Position numbers and translations under genes: made by a program | Notes under the pieces: model-generated | Databases searched by the model: none | What the model saw: only the letters and a program-made list of their open reading frames with translations | What the model was told of the DNA's origin: nothing | Part shown: positions 42,486 to 54,253 of the stretch, in pieces | Numbering within the stretch: position 1 is the first letter of the stretch | Layout of the letters: each line of letters opens with the position of its first letter | NCBI GenBank assembly: GCA_902806575.1 | Contig: CADCXD010000001.1 | Span: forward strand, 4,836,001 to 4,900,000 | Direction of reading: 5' to 3' | DNA: 64,000 bases | Source: Jackrogersella multiformis | Taxonomy: Eukaryota > Ascomycota > Sordariomycetes > Xylariales > Hypoxylaceae

Positions 42486-44818
42486 GGTTGAATCGTTCAC
42501 ATGGACTCCAGAGAGGTCTACCTACTCCGTTTGCAGCTACTTTGCCCTTCATAAGAACCGCAATCTTGTGAATCGGACGGTATGAGGAGGATTAGTTGAT
42601 TTTGTGTTTTTTCGGGTACGGGGAAATGGAGGAGGATGTCACCTCTTCGTCGATGGTTTGCTTTGTTCTTATTAGCTTTCACACCAACACCTCTGAGACC
42701 CCTGTTTCATGATTCATTTCCCAACCCCCCGACCATCGACCATTGCTTTTCTCCTTCAGTTAATATGTGAACAGTCATCAGATACAGATTGTCTTTTCTT
42801 CTGCGGGGGACGATTGAATTTAATCCATTACCCTAACTTTGTAGGTCAATGGTGAGCTCTCATCTAAGCCTATAGGGAGTGATTTTCGTAAGGTTCCATA
42901 TAGACGAAAATTTCCAAGTAAACCTCGCCGGAAAGGTATTAGTCTACGTAAGCATTCAGCCCATTGATGACCATTTGACAATAGACCGATACCTTTCGCT
43001 TGATATACTTAGTAGGCAACTTGGTACAGGAAACGTGACGACCATATTAGCTAGATAATACCTAGCATACACTCGAGTGAACGCATTGACCAAATATTTA
43101 CGCATGAAGAAGATTAGAAGCATGGTGAACCATATCTAATATCACTGAATCAATTCAACTGAACGAGATACTCACATATCTTTATAACACGAGCATGTCG
43201 TCGGGCAAGGAAGCTACTACGTTCATAACAGCCCTATAGGTATCCATTGTCAGAACCCCTATTTCAGAAGATAGATACCTTCCACAAACTATTACCTGGT
43301 AGAATATTTTGTAGGTAAATGTAATGGTAAGCTCTCGATTGCCAATTACCGATGTTCTCTTCTGAAATACAGATGCGGATAACGAAATATGTCTGCTCCC
43401 CGATAAATGGGACCTTGGTACCTAATCTAGTGTTGAATGCCCGTGATCCCATGACCAAAGTTAGAAACGGTTATATGCTATTATATAATAAAAGTTCGAG
43501 CCCCAGCTTAGCATGCGTAATATATTGATAGGAAGCTCTAGGGCAGTCGCAACACAACAGTCCCCGGCGTTAATATCAACTACCGGCACTACACCCTGGC
43601 CAAAGCTATTTCCTCGTGAATTGCGGTGAGGAATGAAGTCGCAACGTCCGCAACCGGGACTTTTACCTTGCTAGGTTCAACCCTGCTAGGCTATCGATAT
43701 CTTTATATCCAGTTCTCACAAGAAGCACCAAATCTGCTTAATGAAGCAACCTCATGATTCTACATGTCCACTTAAGGATTTGAGTCACGGATGAGCAGCC
43801 TATATATTTATCGTACCTAGGTAGCAGTTATCAGCCCAGTTATGTGCTCGGTAACTGTTCCTCCCGCCCACCGATAATCAATATAAATTGCCACACGCGG
43901 AGTTGGCTATTAGTTTCTCGCTATGTCCCACATGGCCGCCCGGACAAACCGGTTCGAACTGACTTAAAGTATAAACAGCACCTACTAGAGATTCGCCAGT
44001 CTGTGCGTGAAAGACGTTGGAACTTTAATGGTTAAGTAGTTAAATTTTATATATCAGAATTATTGACGACGCCGCACTTTTGTCAACCCTTTATTAAACT
44101 GTGTAGGGGACAAGCTTGGCTTGAAACATCGCTCACATAATATACATTCCAAGAAAGAAACAAAGTTCAGTGCTCTTCTACGAACTTCAGCCATCCTACT
44201 CTGAGTGCTGGGGTCCATTGATTGGCTCGGCGCTTTGACAGTCCCTGTATCCTTAAATTATGATACGAATGTAAGTCATATGAAATCTACGTTATCTGTT
44301 ACTTGAGCACCATATAGCAAAACTAATAAGCATTGGTCAAGCTCAACTATTGTATGTTTTTACCAGGACCCATCGATGAACCGTAAGGATCGTATAATAC
44401 TCTTTCATTATTCTGATATGTGTAGTTAGTCGTGTTCTCCCACCCTCCTATACTTGTGGCCTACTTTTAGACCCCCTATTATTGCCAAGGCCTAGAATGA
44501 CGATGCTGGTTGTCCCCATGCAGCCCATTCAATACCCGTTTTACATTTGGGATTATGTTTCAAGGGCTCCATTGACTGAGTCAATAATGACATTCGCCAT
44601 ACTACACAGCAAGATGTGCTACCCCGTTGGCCTATTGAGGTGTCTTAAGAACCGAATCACAACCGCGGAGTGTTCTCTCTCACAATTTCTGGTCTCTTTT
44701 CTGCCTAATCACAAAATCTCTCCCTATGCGAATGGTTTAATACTTCAAGACCTCATGATAGGATCATTTCTTTCTTGGATAGTCCCTTTCCCAGTTCCTA
44801 CATAGGAAGTCAGGCACT
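42486..44818. other. Intergenic region, no supported gene
   Basis: Tandem spacer between the MYND gene and the wall-protein gene. The plus-strand frame at 44482-44805 (107 aa) has no domain or signal and is not called. One TACCTAGGTAGC motif near 43814. The last few hundred bases are the wall-protein promoter. Confidence 0.55.
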
Positions 44819-47800
44819 ATGAGGTTCTTTCGAGGAATTTATCTAATTCCTATCGCGGTTTACATAGTGGATGTGCTTGCAAATATTCCAGGGGGTTCCA
44901 ATGGGATTGGTTCCGATAGGGCCAAAGGCTACCCTTTCGGCGGTTCTAGCCACAATGGACAATCTGGTGCTCATGATTATGGGTCTCCCGAAAACAAAAA
45001 CTCCAAATATAATGGCTTCAAGGATAAGAGTGGATATGAGTCTATTGGCTCTTATGGGCAAGGAAAGAGCGGCGCTCGCGTCAATTCCATCGTGAACGCC
45101 ATAAATTCAGCTGACGAACAGGTCCACGCGGTGAACCTCGCTATACGAAGCATAAGAACTGGTGGGACTATCGAGAATCTCGACTCAACATTAAAATCAT
45201 TATCATACACCATCCAGACGACTTCTACTGCGATTTCTGGAGCCGGTTCCTTCCATGCTGAAGACGTCCAGTCTCTGAGAAAGGCAATCCAACCTTTTCA
45301 TCAGTCCATTGGCACACTTGTCACGCAACTAGTGGCAAGAAAAGATGCAATTTCGAGGCTCTGCGGATGCCGTGCTGTACAGGGTGCCGTCAATCAAATA
45401 CGAAGCTCAACTCGAGTCATGTTTGACGGTATCAAGAATCATATGGGCCAAGGCGGATCACCCCGTGGTATCTATGATAGACGCGGCTTCAGCGATTTGC
45501 ATTCCTTGGACTCTGGAATATCTAGCTTTCTAAATCATGGATTTAATGCCTTTAGCTTTGGAAATTGTATTGTAAGTTAAAACCTGCATTTAATTTTCCA
45601 CGACATCCCTTCCATTCAAGATGGTATCATGTGGATAAGACAAGGTACCTACTTTAATACACAGACGTATCAAATTTCGATCAAGATTTGCTGACTCCAG
45701 CTATATATCAGGATATTGGAGGTAATTCCGATACGGCAGATGCTTGGGCATATCCGACCGAGACAGTCGTGAGTCTTGTTCCCCAACTCTCCATCCCGGC
45801 CCCCCTATCCAAACTACACCTAAAAGCGTATTCTCAACAAATGCTCCTATAAGCTACAAGGTGCATTTGCTAGTATTTACTAACCTCCAATATTATGAAT
45901 AGTTCGTTACAAGCACAGTGATCGAGACCGTATGGGCATCAACTTCTTCTGTATGGGTATCAACTTCCTCTGTATGGGCAGCTACATCTGTAAGTAACAT
46001 ATCTCACTTCTCATTTCCTACTTTGCATTTCCACGTCCTGGTTTTCAAATCCACACCCGTATATACTCTAGCTTCGTTTTTATTGCCTCCTTTAACATTG
46101 TCGTGAAGGTAGTTTCCGCTCCACCCGAGACCATAGGTGGTGGGTATCAGGCGACAGGTGTGCCTTCAGATTCTGGCGGATCTGAGAACACATACGGGTC
46201 AGTAATCACTAATATTGGTACGACTCTGTACTCTTTAGGTTTTACTAACACTGACATGAGCCGCTACTCAGCCGCCGACACATTGACAGCTAATGCCTTC
46301 ACAACGACTTTAACCAACTTAGCCTCTACTTCAATCACTATCATATTCACGACTACTACCATAATCCCAACATCCACATTCTTTTCTACTACGATAATCA
46401 GCTCATCTTTGGTTACGTTTACGACAACGTTTACCACTTTATATTCGACTAGTACTATTAGCATACCCACTTCAGTTTCGAGCATATACACGATATCCAC
46501 TAGTACTTATAACACGTCATATTCCAGCTTGATTCCATTAACTAGTACACGCACTTCTACATTACCAACATCCAATTCGTCAAATATAAGATCTAGTATC
46601 CAAGAGTCAACACGGACTTTTACCTTGACCTATACGAGCTTGGGAAGCACGTTAACATCCACATTCATATCTATGGAAACAAAGACTTCCAAAATCACAA
46701 AAACGAAAACTTTCACGTCGACTTTGACAAGTACAAACACGAGTCCGGATATCACGTTGACTTCTACTTTTACGATAATAGAAACAAGTAATCTAGAGAC
46801 TTTAAGGACAAACGCTTTCACAGATACCGATACACGCACATATACTAGCCTAGGAAATACAGTTATATCGACTTTTACGGACGTAGGAACGAGTACCTTA
46901 GAGATTCCATCAACAGGGACTTATACCTCCATCATTGCAAGCACATATACCGACTCAGGCAACACATTCACATCGACTTTTAGAGATATTGAAACGATCA
47001 CTCTGGAGATTCTGTCGACCGAGACATACGCCTCAACTCTTACCAGTACGTATATAAGCGCTGGAAGCACAGTCACGTCCACCTTTACAACGACGGAGAT
47101 AATTATTGCTACGGATTCAGAAGCTAGTCCTTACACTTCAACCGTTACAAGCACATACACCAGTTCAGGCCTCATACTTACATTGATTTTCACAACTACC
47201 GCAACAAGCACCCTAACGTCGTCTGCGACGAAAACATATACGTCAACTACTACAAGAACGATTACCGACCCAGGTTTCACATTTACTTCCACCTTCACGG
47301 CCACTCTGTCAGGTTCTACGGCGATCCAAACAAGAACAGCGGTTGCATCCACTTTCACAAGCACGAGGACCAATGTAGGTACACTCACGGCAGCCGGAGC
47401 TGGTACCAGCAACGTAATACCCGCTTCCGGTTCAGGTATATCAGCGGCTAGTCCTACTGCTGGTGCGACGACGTTCATTTTCTCTACTTCATTCCTCGGG
47501 ATATTTAGCTCTACGCAGCTGGGTTCATCCAGCACCATCACCGTATTTACGACGTCGACAGGATCCTCTAGGACTATCGAGGCCGACTTTTCCAGTACCT
47601 CCGCTTCCGAACCTGTTACGGTCACCGTCATTCAAGAGCCAAGTGCTACTGTGAGTTTCAAACCAATAATTTTATTCACCCCCCTTTTTCTTGTTCATGA
47701 CAGTCAGAAACGGAGCGCTGATAAACGAATTGTAGAATCCGAATGCTCGCACAACTACGACGAGTAGTACTTCTACCTCTGGCTCGTCTGGTGGTGGCTT

Positions 47801-47870
47801 ATGTGGGCATATATCTAGTATGCTACTCTTAGGAGGTACCTTGGTTGCAAATGTTATATGGTTGTTCTAA
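44819..47870 (+). CDS. GPI-anchored Ser/Thr-rich cell-wall protein with 35-aa tandem repeats
   Basis: Five exons: 44819-45566, 45665-45768, 45903-45989, 46109-47650 and 47736-47870, 871 aa in total. The first junction is the weak point: the frame requires a GTATTG donor, although a better-looking GTAAGT lies 5 bp on in the wrong phase. Residues 1-21 are a signal peptide. Residues about 90-220 form a helical domain with a C-G-C pair, resembling hydrophobic-surface-binding/galactomannoprotein (HsbA-like) domains. A short W-A-S-T-S-S-V repeat follows in exon 3. Exon 4 is almost wholly Thr/Ser and contains seven 35-residue repeats (46634 to about 47368). The last exon is Ser/Gly-rich and ends in a hydrophobic tail (S-M-L-L-L-G-G-T-L-V-A-N-V) typical of a GPI signal. 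The stalk would be heavily O-mannosylated, suggesting an adhesin or surface-coat role. Confidence 0.75.
46634..47368 (+). repeat. Seven tandem 105-bp coding repeats (35 residues each)
   Basis: Units start at 46634, 46739, 46844, 46949, 47054, 47159 and 47264, each exactly 105 bp; the last is about a residue different in register. The shared pattern begins T-S-x-G-x-T-x-T-S-T-F-T and ends near T-S-T-Y. DNA identity between units is modest, so the array is old and diverged by substitution while the length is held exactly. Confidence 0.88.
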
Positions 47871-49539
47871 GTACCAGGGCAACGGGACTCTCGAGAACTC
47901 ATCAGAATGCGAGATTAGTCTTTATACCTACCTAAGTACCTAACTAGGTACTCTTACATATTTTCACGAAGTCGTCCGGTGAGAATGAAGTCCCTTCACT
48001 CCTACATTAGGTGCCTACTTACCTACCTAAGTAGGTAGTCTGTGCGACAACGCCCTTGCCGAGGGAAAAGAGATGGAATTTGATGAAATTTTCTCAAGGA
48101 TAAAACTCCGTCTAGTATAACATAATGATAACATAACTCCAAGTCGAAAGGCGTAGTTCTAGATAAGGAGTTATATGAATTATTAACGAACTTCGGGTTA
48201 TTTTGATTCTGAAGATTGGTGGGGTTTATAGATTACGATAATTTGAAGTTTTTCTTCTTTACTAGTAGAGACATGGTTCCATCGTGAGTGTCTATGGTTT
48301 TGCTTAAGCTAAATACCTACCTAGGTACCTAGGCGAGTAACTTATAAATATCGTAAGTAAAAAGTAAGAATATTTAAGACAAGATAAAATAATAAGAAGA
48401 AACCCGAAAACGAAAGACGAACCTATTAATTTTATATATTCTTTTATGCCATAAGTTGTACTTAACACTGTTGGTTGGACGGGGTATTGAGATACAAAAA
48501 CAGGTAAAAACAGGAACGCGATCTGGTTGGTCAATAATGTGTGTATTACGTAGTAAGGAAGAAGGAAAGTGAGTATGTAAGCTATGTCCTAACTTAAATA
48601 GGCTAGAAGCCAAGACCATTAGTCCGTGCTTACTGCAGTACGTATTCCTAGGTAAGTAAGTAAGTACCTATGTAATAGAGCAATGTGCGTAATGCCTTGC
48701 CAACAAACACGGTAAGTTAAATGATCGTATCTCTACTAATTGCATCTTTTTGGCAGATCTGAGGAGTATGCTCTTACAGAGATATATGCACGAGTCAAAT
48801 GGAAAGTTAGATCTAGAACAATTTATAGTCAGGTACGGCTTTAACTTAATTACGGGTACTTATCGAGGTAAGCAACTACCTACCTAGGTACCTCAAGCTA
48901 GGTAGGTAGTAAAAGAGGCAAGCGCTTCTCTCTGGGAAACTTATTATATTTGTATTCTTATAAGAAAGGGGAGGAGAATTCCTACGAAAAACAACAAATT
49001 TCCAAGGTTCCCAAGAAAAAAAACAAAGTCGCAAGATGCATCTCCCGGATTCCCAATTCTCACTCGGACGGTATATACCGAGAGAAAAAAAGCAATCAGC
49101 AGTGCCAGTGAAACCTCAATAAGAGAATCCCCCGCACGATATCGGCCGCAAGGTATCCATCTCGATAAAAGTAATTTGGACATGCCTATTTAAGTTAGGT
49201 AACCGTGTAGCAATGCATTGCCCCCGTCGAACACGACATCGCAGATAGGATGACTTTCACCGCCAATGGCGTCAGCGGATTATCACAGCTCATTACCTGA
49301 TTTGGCTATTATTGGAAGGAGAGAAATCTTAGTTGAAGTCCCGTAAGATTATAACCCATGCCAGCTATCCGAGCACCAAGACTGCAAGGTTACCTTCTAG
49401 GTACCTAGTACAGCTCTAGTATTCTTCTAGAATCTAGGCGTTCCTCTTATGAGGCGCGACGCATCGTTCTTTTTTCCTTCTTTCCCTTGGCATTCTTTTT
49501 TCTTGCTACGCGTCGTGAAAATCGCCAATTCCCCTCACG
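47871..49539. other. Intergenic region, no supported gene
   Basis: Tandem spacer before the carboxypeptidase. TACCTAGGTA-type clusters at 47925-47950, 48010-48030, 48312-48332, 48645-48670 and 48878-48910. No supported open frame; the overlapping minus-strand frames at 48.3-48.6 kb have no resemblance to known proteins. Confidence 0.6.
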
Positions 49540-51276
49540 ATGTCTTCCTTCGTGCGACTATTGGTGCTCTTGGCTTTGGCTTCGGCTTCGGCACGCCACG
49601 GCTTGGCTCAGTTCGTTGCCCCGCCAACAACTTTGAAAGAAGTAATCGGATATGCCGGAGTACCAGTTCGGTATAAGGAGGTGCCTGTCGGGACTTGCGA
49701 GTTAGATCCCAATGTGAAGAGCTACTCGGGATATGCCGACGTGGCAGAGGATCAGCATGTCTTTTGGTGGTTCTTCGAAGCTCGAAACCAAGACCCGTCA
49801 GAGGCTCCTCTGACCGTTTGGATCAATGGCGGACCTGGTTCAAGTTCTATGATCGGCCTGTTCGAAGAACTAGGACCATGCGGAGTTGATTACTACGGAA
49901 ATGTCTACAACAACCCATACTCTTGGTCTAACGTGAGCAATATGCTCTTCATCGACCAGCCAACTCAAGTCGGTTTCTCTTACTCCAAGCCCGTCAACGC
50001 ATATCAATCTCCCGACGGGAATATTGTATCCTTGCCGGATGCCACATGCCCGGATTATGCGCAGGACTCCGAATGTGGCACATATTCTTACCCGAATATC
50101 ACACTAACAGCAAACTCGACCACAAATGCCGCGCCTAACTTTTGGAAGACCCTGCAAGGCTTCATGGGGGCCTTCCCCAAGTATTCGAGAAATGGGTTTC
50201 ACTTCACAACCGAAAGCTATGGAGGCCACTACGCGCCAGTGTTTAATGCTTATATCGAGAGGCAGAATGCCAAAAACATTCCGGGCGCGAAAAAGATCCA
50301 ACTAGAGTCAGTGTTGATTGGAAATGGCTGGTTTGACCCAATTTTGCAATACCAGGCCTACTACAACTTCACCGTCTTCCCCGGGAACACTTATGACTAC
50401 GCCCCCTTTAACGCATCCATAGAATCCATGTTCTACAACAACTTGTACGGACCCGGAAACTGTCTTGATCGCTTAAACCAATGCAAGGACACCGGATTGG
50501 ACCAGGTCTGCAGAAACGCGGACAACTTCTGCGCAAACCTAGTCGAATCGGTGTATGATAACGTGCTCGGCCGAGACGAGTACGACATGCGAGAACTAGT
50601 CCCGGATCCGTTCCCGTACGGATTTTATCACGACTACTTGAACTCGCCAAAGCTACAGGAAGCGATCGGCGCGTTTGTCAATTTCTCCGGCAACAACGTC
50701 GTATACGAAGCGTTCAGCAACACCGGCGACGACAGCCGGGAGATGGGCACGATCGAGGACATCCGGTACCTGCTCTCTAAGGGCATCACGGTGGCCATCT
50801 ACGCCGGGGATGCCGATTACAACTGTAATTGGCTCGGGGGCGAGGCCGTGGCGGAAAAAGTGGCGGCACCTGGGTTTGCGAAAGCCGGGTACGTGGATCT
50901 GGTCACGAGCGACAATGTGACGCACGGCCAAGTGAAGCAAGCGGGCAAGTTCAGCTTCACGCGCATATACGAAAGCGGGCACGAGGTGCCCTTCTACCAA
51001 CCTCTAGCCTCACTGGAGTACTTCGAGAGGGCCATCAATGGCCACGACATCCAGACCGGGAAACACCCCGTGCACTCGGATTATTTGACACACGGGACGA
51101 AAAAGAGCACCTACCACCAAGGAAACGCCACGATGCAGTGGGATGTGCTGCCAGATAATACTACCTACAATACCATTACGAACACCCCTGGTGGTCCTTG
51201 GAAGGAGCAGTCTGTCCTCATGCAGAGAAGCATGAAGAAGAGCTTCAGGTCCCGACCAGGACGCAAAGGGAGGTAG
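49540..51276 (+). CDS. Secreted serine carboxypeptidase (peptidase S10)
   Basis: Single-exon protein of 578 aa. A signal peptide covers about residues 1-23 (hydrophobic Leu/Ala core, ending near G-L-A-Q-F). The S10 landmarks are all present: substrate-binding W-I-N-G-G-P-G-S-S-S (GGPGSSS from residue 97), the nucleophile in T-E-S-Y-G-G-H-Y (Ser226), Asp424 in G-D-A-D-Y-N-C-N-W and His481 in S-G-H-E-V-P-F-Y-Q-P. Many N-x-S/T sites indicate N-glycosylation, and several cysteine pairs fit the disulfides of the family. S10 enzymes release C-terminal residues from peptides at acid pH. The catalytic triad is intact. The C-terminus is basic (K-K-S-F-R-S-R-P-G-R-K-G-R) with no GPI tail, so extracellular or vacuolar action is likely. 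Its 3' end faces DUR3 across 261 bp. Confidence 0.94.
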   Translation: MSSFVRLLVLLALASASARHGLAQFVAPPTTLKEVIGYAGVPVRYKEVPVGTCELDPNVKSYSGYADVAEDQHVFWWFFEARNQDPSEAPLTVWINGGPGSSSMIGLFEELGPCGVDYYGNVYNNPYSWSNVSNMLFIDQPTQVGFSYSKPVNAYQSPDGNIVSLPDATCPDYAQDSECGTYSYPNITLTANSTTNAAPNFWKTLQGFMGAFPKYSRNGFHFTTESYGGHYAPVFNAYIERQNAKNIPGAKKIQLESVLIGNGWFDPILQYQAYYNFTVFPGNTYDYAPFNASIESMFYNNLYGPGNCLDRLNQCKDTGLDQVCRNADNFCANLVESVYDNVLGRDEYDMRELVPDPFPYGFYHDYLNSPKLQEAIGAFVNFSGNNVVYEAFSNTGDDSREMGTIEDIRYLLSKGITVAIYAGDADYNCNWLGGEAVAEKVAAPGFAKAGYVDLVTSDNVTHGQVKQAGKFSFTRIYESGHEVPFYQPLASLEYFERAINGHDIQTGKHPVHSDYLTHGTKKSTYHQGNATMQWDVLPDNTTYNTITNTPGGPWKEQSVLMQRSMKKSFRSRPGRKGR

Positions 51277-51537
51277 ATGTATGACATACGGTTTATTGAA
51301 GATTGAAGAGGTTTACAAGATTTTTAAACTTATATAGCTCCCTACAACGATGAGCGTAATTTGAATAACTGGCGAGAAACATGGCCCCGGATACTTGGCG
51401 TATTTGACCAATACCTATTATACCGTTTCTGAACATCTTTATTTAGCCTCTAGGTTAAACAAATTTAGTTATGGTAGTTGAACATATCTAATATGACCAA
51501 TTCTATCAAGCCAAGATTGAAATGTCTACTTTGAAAC

Positions 51538-54253
51538 CTACAGCCCCTTACACCCCCTTTCCCTTCCCCTTCCTCCCCTATCCCCCTCCTGCCTTCTACC
51601 CTCCCTGCCTTCTACCCTCCCCTGCCTTCTACCTCCCCTGCCTTCTACCCTCCCCTGCCTTCTACCCTCACCCCACCTCACCTCCTCCCTTCCCCCGCGC
51701 CAACTCCTCACCCACTCCCTCGTAGCCTTCCACGCGCCCGCGCGCGCCAGCGATCTCCCGGCGGCCGTCGTACAGGGGTATACGGCGACGGCGAAGAAGG
51801 AGAAGAACTGCCAGGCGATAGCGACGGTGGTCCAGCCGCTGAAGAACTCGCGCGTGAACACGTAGTCCCGGTACAGCGGCATCGGCCACGCCACGAACGT
51901 CACCAGCACCACGAACACGAAGAATGCCCACGCCAGCCGGTACCACCGATGCAGCTCGCGCAGCGTCGACGCCGGGAACGGGTGCTGGATCTCTGAGAGC
52001 GGGATCGGCGCGTTGCGATCGCGTCGTGAGGCTTTTACTGAGGGTTTGGGCGAGGACTTCTCTGTTTTTTCGCCAGCGTGCTGTGCGTCGCTTGACGGCG
52101 CGCGAGTCACGTCCTCGGACGAGGGCGGCGTCGGGACTAGGAAGACGTGTGCAGGGGGCGCGGGGCGCTTCTCGTCGTCCTTACCATCGCCACTGGCACT
52201 ACCACTACTACTGTCTTTCTCATCGCCGATCGACTTCCCCTCCTCCTCCCCCTCAGAAGAAGAAGAAGACGCGTTAGGATTGATCTGGAACTCGTCGGCC
52301 AGCTCGATGCGCAGGAACTCGCGCCAGTCGAACTTGTAGGGCTTGTACGTGGAGATGAGGACGGAGTAGATGGCCGGGGAGAAGAACGACCCGCACGCGC
52401 CGTACAGCGCCGGCAGCCCCTCGCCCGTCGTCGCGAGGTCGATCCTGCCGTACAGCGCCTGCGCCGTGCCCAGCCATATGCCGAGCCCGGTCAGGAACCC
52501 CAGGATCGGGGACGCCACCGCGGCGAGCCGCGTCTGCCCCGACCAGCACAGCGTCAGCGCCAGCGGTATGATGCCCGGGCACGATCTATCATTTCGTTGG
52601 TCAGTAAGTAAATACTTATATTACCTAGTAATGATCAGTAAAGGTACTTGGCTTACAAAATGGGACGGAAGTATCCGATCCAGGTCATGTCGGCGCCGCC
52701 GTAGTTGAGCGCGAGCGACACGGCGGTGATGAATACGGCGTGGGCGACGACGGCCAGGTGGCTTACCTTGAGGAGGCGGTGGTCGTTCGCCTTGGGGTTG
52801 ATGTAGTTCTTGTACACGTCGAACGACAGGATGGAGCTGACGGCGATCATGCTGGAGGAGATGGTGGAGGTCAGCGCCATGAACAGCAGCACGAAGAAGG
52901 CGACGATGCCGTGGTCGCCGATCAGCGCCTTGATCGTGTACGGCATCACGAGCCCGGCGTTGACCTCGGCGCTGGTGAACGGCCCGGGGTACGTCGGGAA
53001 GATGGGCGTGTTGTGGATGGCGCGCGCCACCAGCCCGATCACGGTGCCCAGCCCCCACGGGATGCCGAAGATAGCGACGGCCGCGAGGTTGTAGCCGGGC
53101 ACGGTGGCGGAGACCTCGGACGCGAACGACTTCTGCCAGAAGGCGGTGTCCATGACAACGAGGGCCAGGTTGCCGAACTTCAGGATCAGGCCCCAGATGA
53201 TAGCATCCTTAGATTTCATCGTAAGAAGCGACCCCTGGTAGTTTCCGGGGATGTAGTTCTCGGCCGCCGTGGCCACGACCTTGTCGTAGAGCCCGCCGAG
53301 CCCACCGACGGCTTCGTGGGTCAGGATGCTGAGGGTGAAGTAGATGATGAGGACCAGAGCGATGGTGGTGTGCAGGTAATCGGTGAGGAAGGTGGCCTTG
53401 AGGCCCCCTACCGCCGTGTATAGCACCACTATCCGACGATTATTACAATTAGTTTTCTTGCTCAGCACAACACACTCAAATTTCAACAACCCGTAACTCA
53501 TAACTCATAATTCATATCTAACAACAACCATAGATATCAAGGACACATCAATAAAACAAGGTTATAACTTACCGCCGAGAGGAATAAGAAGAGTCGCGGC
53601 GACGAAGTGCATCCCGGAGATACCGAAGATGAGCTGCGAGCCGGCGAGGATCATGGAGGCGCACCCGAACACGTTGTTCGACAGGTTCAGCACGATGAAC
53701 ACGACGTGGCCGACCTTGCCGTATCGCATCTTTATGATCTCGAGCGACGTGTGCGCGTACGGCACCCTGATCTTGGCCAGCACGCCAAGGGCCGCCATCA
53801 GCGCGATCTGGAAGCAGAGCCCTGTCGCCCACCACTTTTCATCCGGTTCTCGTTAGCATGCCTGGGTATATACTCCTATAAAAATTTATGACTTATATCG
53901 GTATGTAGGTGCTGTACATACAACCCCAAGCGGAAGCCATGCTAAGAAAAACGCAGACTCACCAAGGGGACCGCCAACCCGAACCTGTAGCACATGGCGG
54001 CGGCGAAGACCGTCTCGTTGATCCACATCCACGAGGAGAAGACGGCGGAGGCGGTGAGCCCGATGCCGACGGACCTGTTGGCGACCATGAACATCTCGGA
54101 GGTGCCCGAGTCCTCGGACAGGTACGCCTTCTGGACCTTGATGGCGGCCAGGATGACGGCGCAGAAGCCGACGCCGAGGCCTATCAGGAGGCCGTACCCC
54201 GTCGCCTGGGGTATCAGCGTCAGGCCCTGGAGGCCGATTTCGACTTGCGACAT
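51538..54253 (-). CDS. DUR3: DUR3-type urea/proton symporter (SSS family)
   Basis: Four exons on the minus strand: 54253-53963, 53834-53573, 53428-52657 and 52585-51538, encoding 790 aa. It belongs to the sodium:solute symporter fold and matches fungal urea active transporters of the plasma membrane. The N-terminus reads G-Y-G-L-L-I-G-L-G-V-G-F, then F-S-S-W-M-W-I-N-E-T; exon 2 starts W-W-A-T-G-L-C-F-Q. Exon 3 has L-Y-T-A-V-G-G-L-K-A-T-F-L-T-D-Y, the most conserved block of the family, and about six helices. The last exon holds more membrane segments and a charged, acidic/Ser-rich cytoplasmic loop. The C-terminus is an Arg/Gly/Glu-rich tail encoded by a 16-17 bp minisatellite. A few GATA words (for example TAGATAGG near 54560) lie upstream, compatible with AreA/NIT2 nitrogen control, but GATA words are common. 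Confidence 0.92.
51589..51671. repeat. 16-17 bp minisatellite in the DUR3 C-terminal coding region
   Basis: Five copies of CTGCCTTCTACCCTCC (plus strand) start at 51589, 51605, 51622, 51638 and 51655. The period alternates between 16 and 17, so successive units are read in shifting frames on the minus strand, giving the R-R-Q-G-R-V-E-G-type tail. Pyrimidine/purine strand asymmetry is strong over about 51545-51700. Confidence 0.85.

Noticed and set aside
44482..44805. 107-codon plus-strand frame before the wall-protein gene
   Set aside because: No domain, signal peptide or splice-linked exon; probably 5' flanking DNA.
52740..53423. 227-codon plus-strand frame inside DUR3
   Set aside because: Antisense shadow of the conserved exon 3 of the urea transporter.
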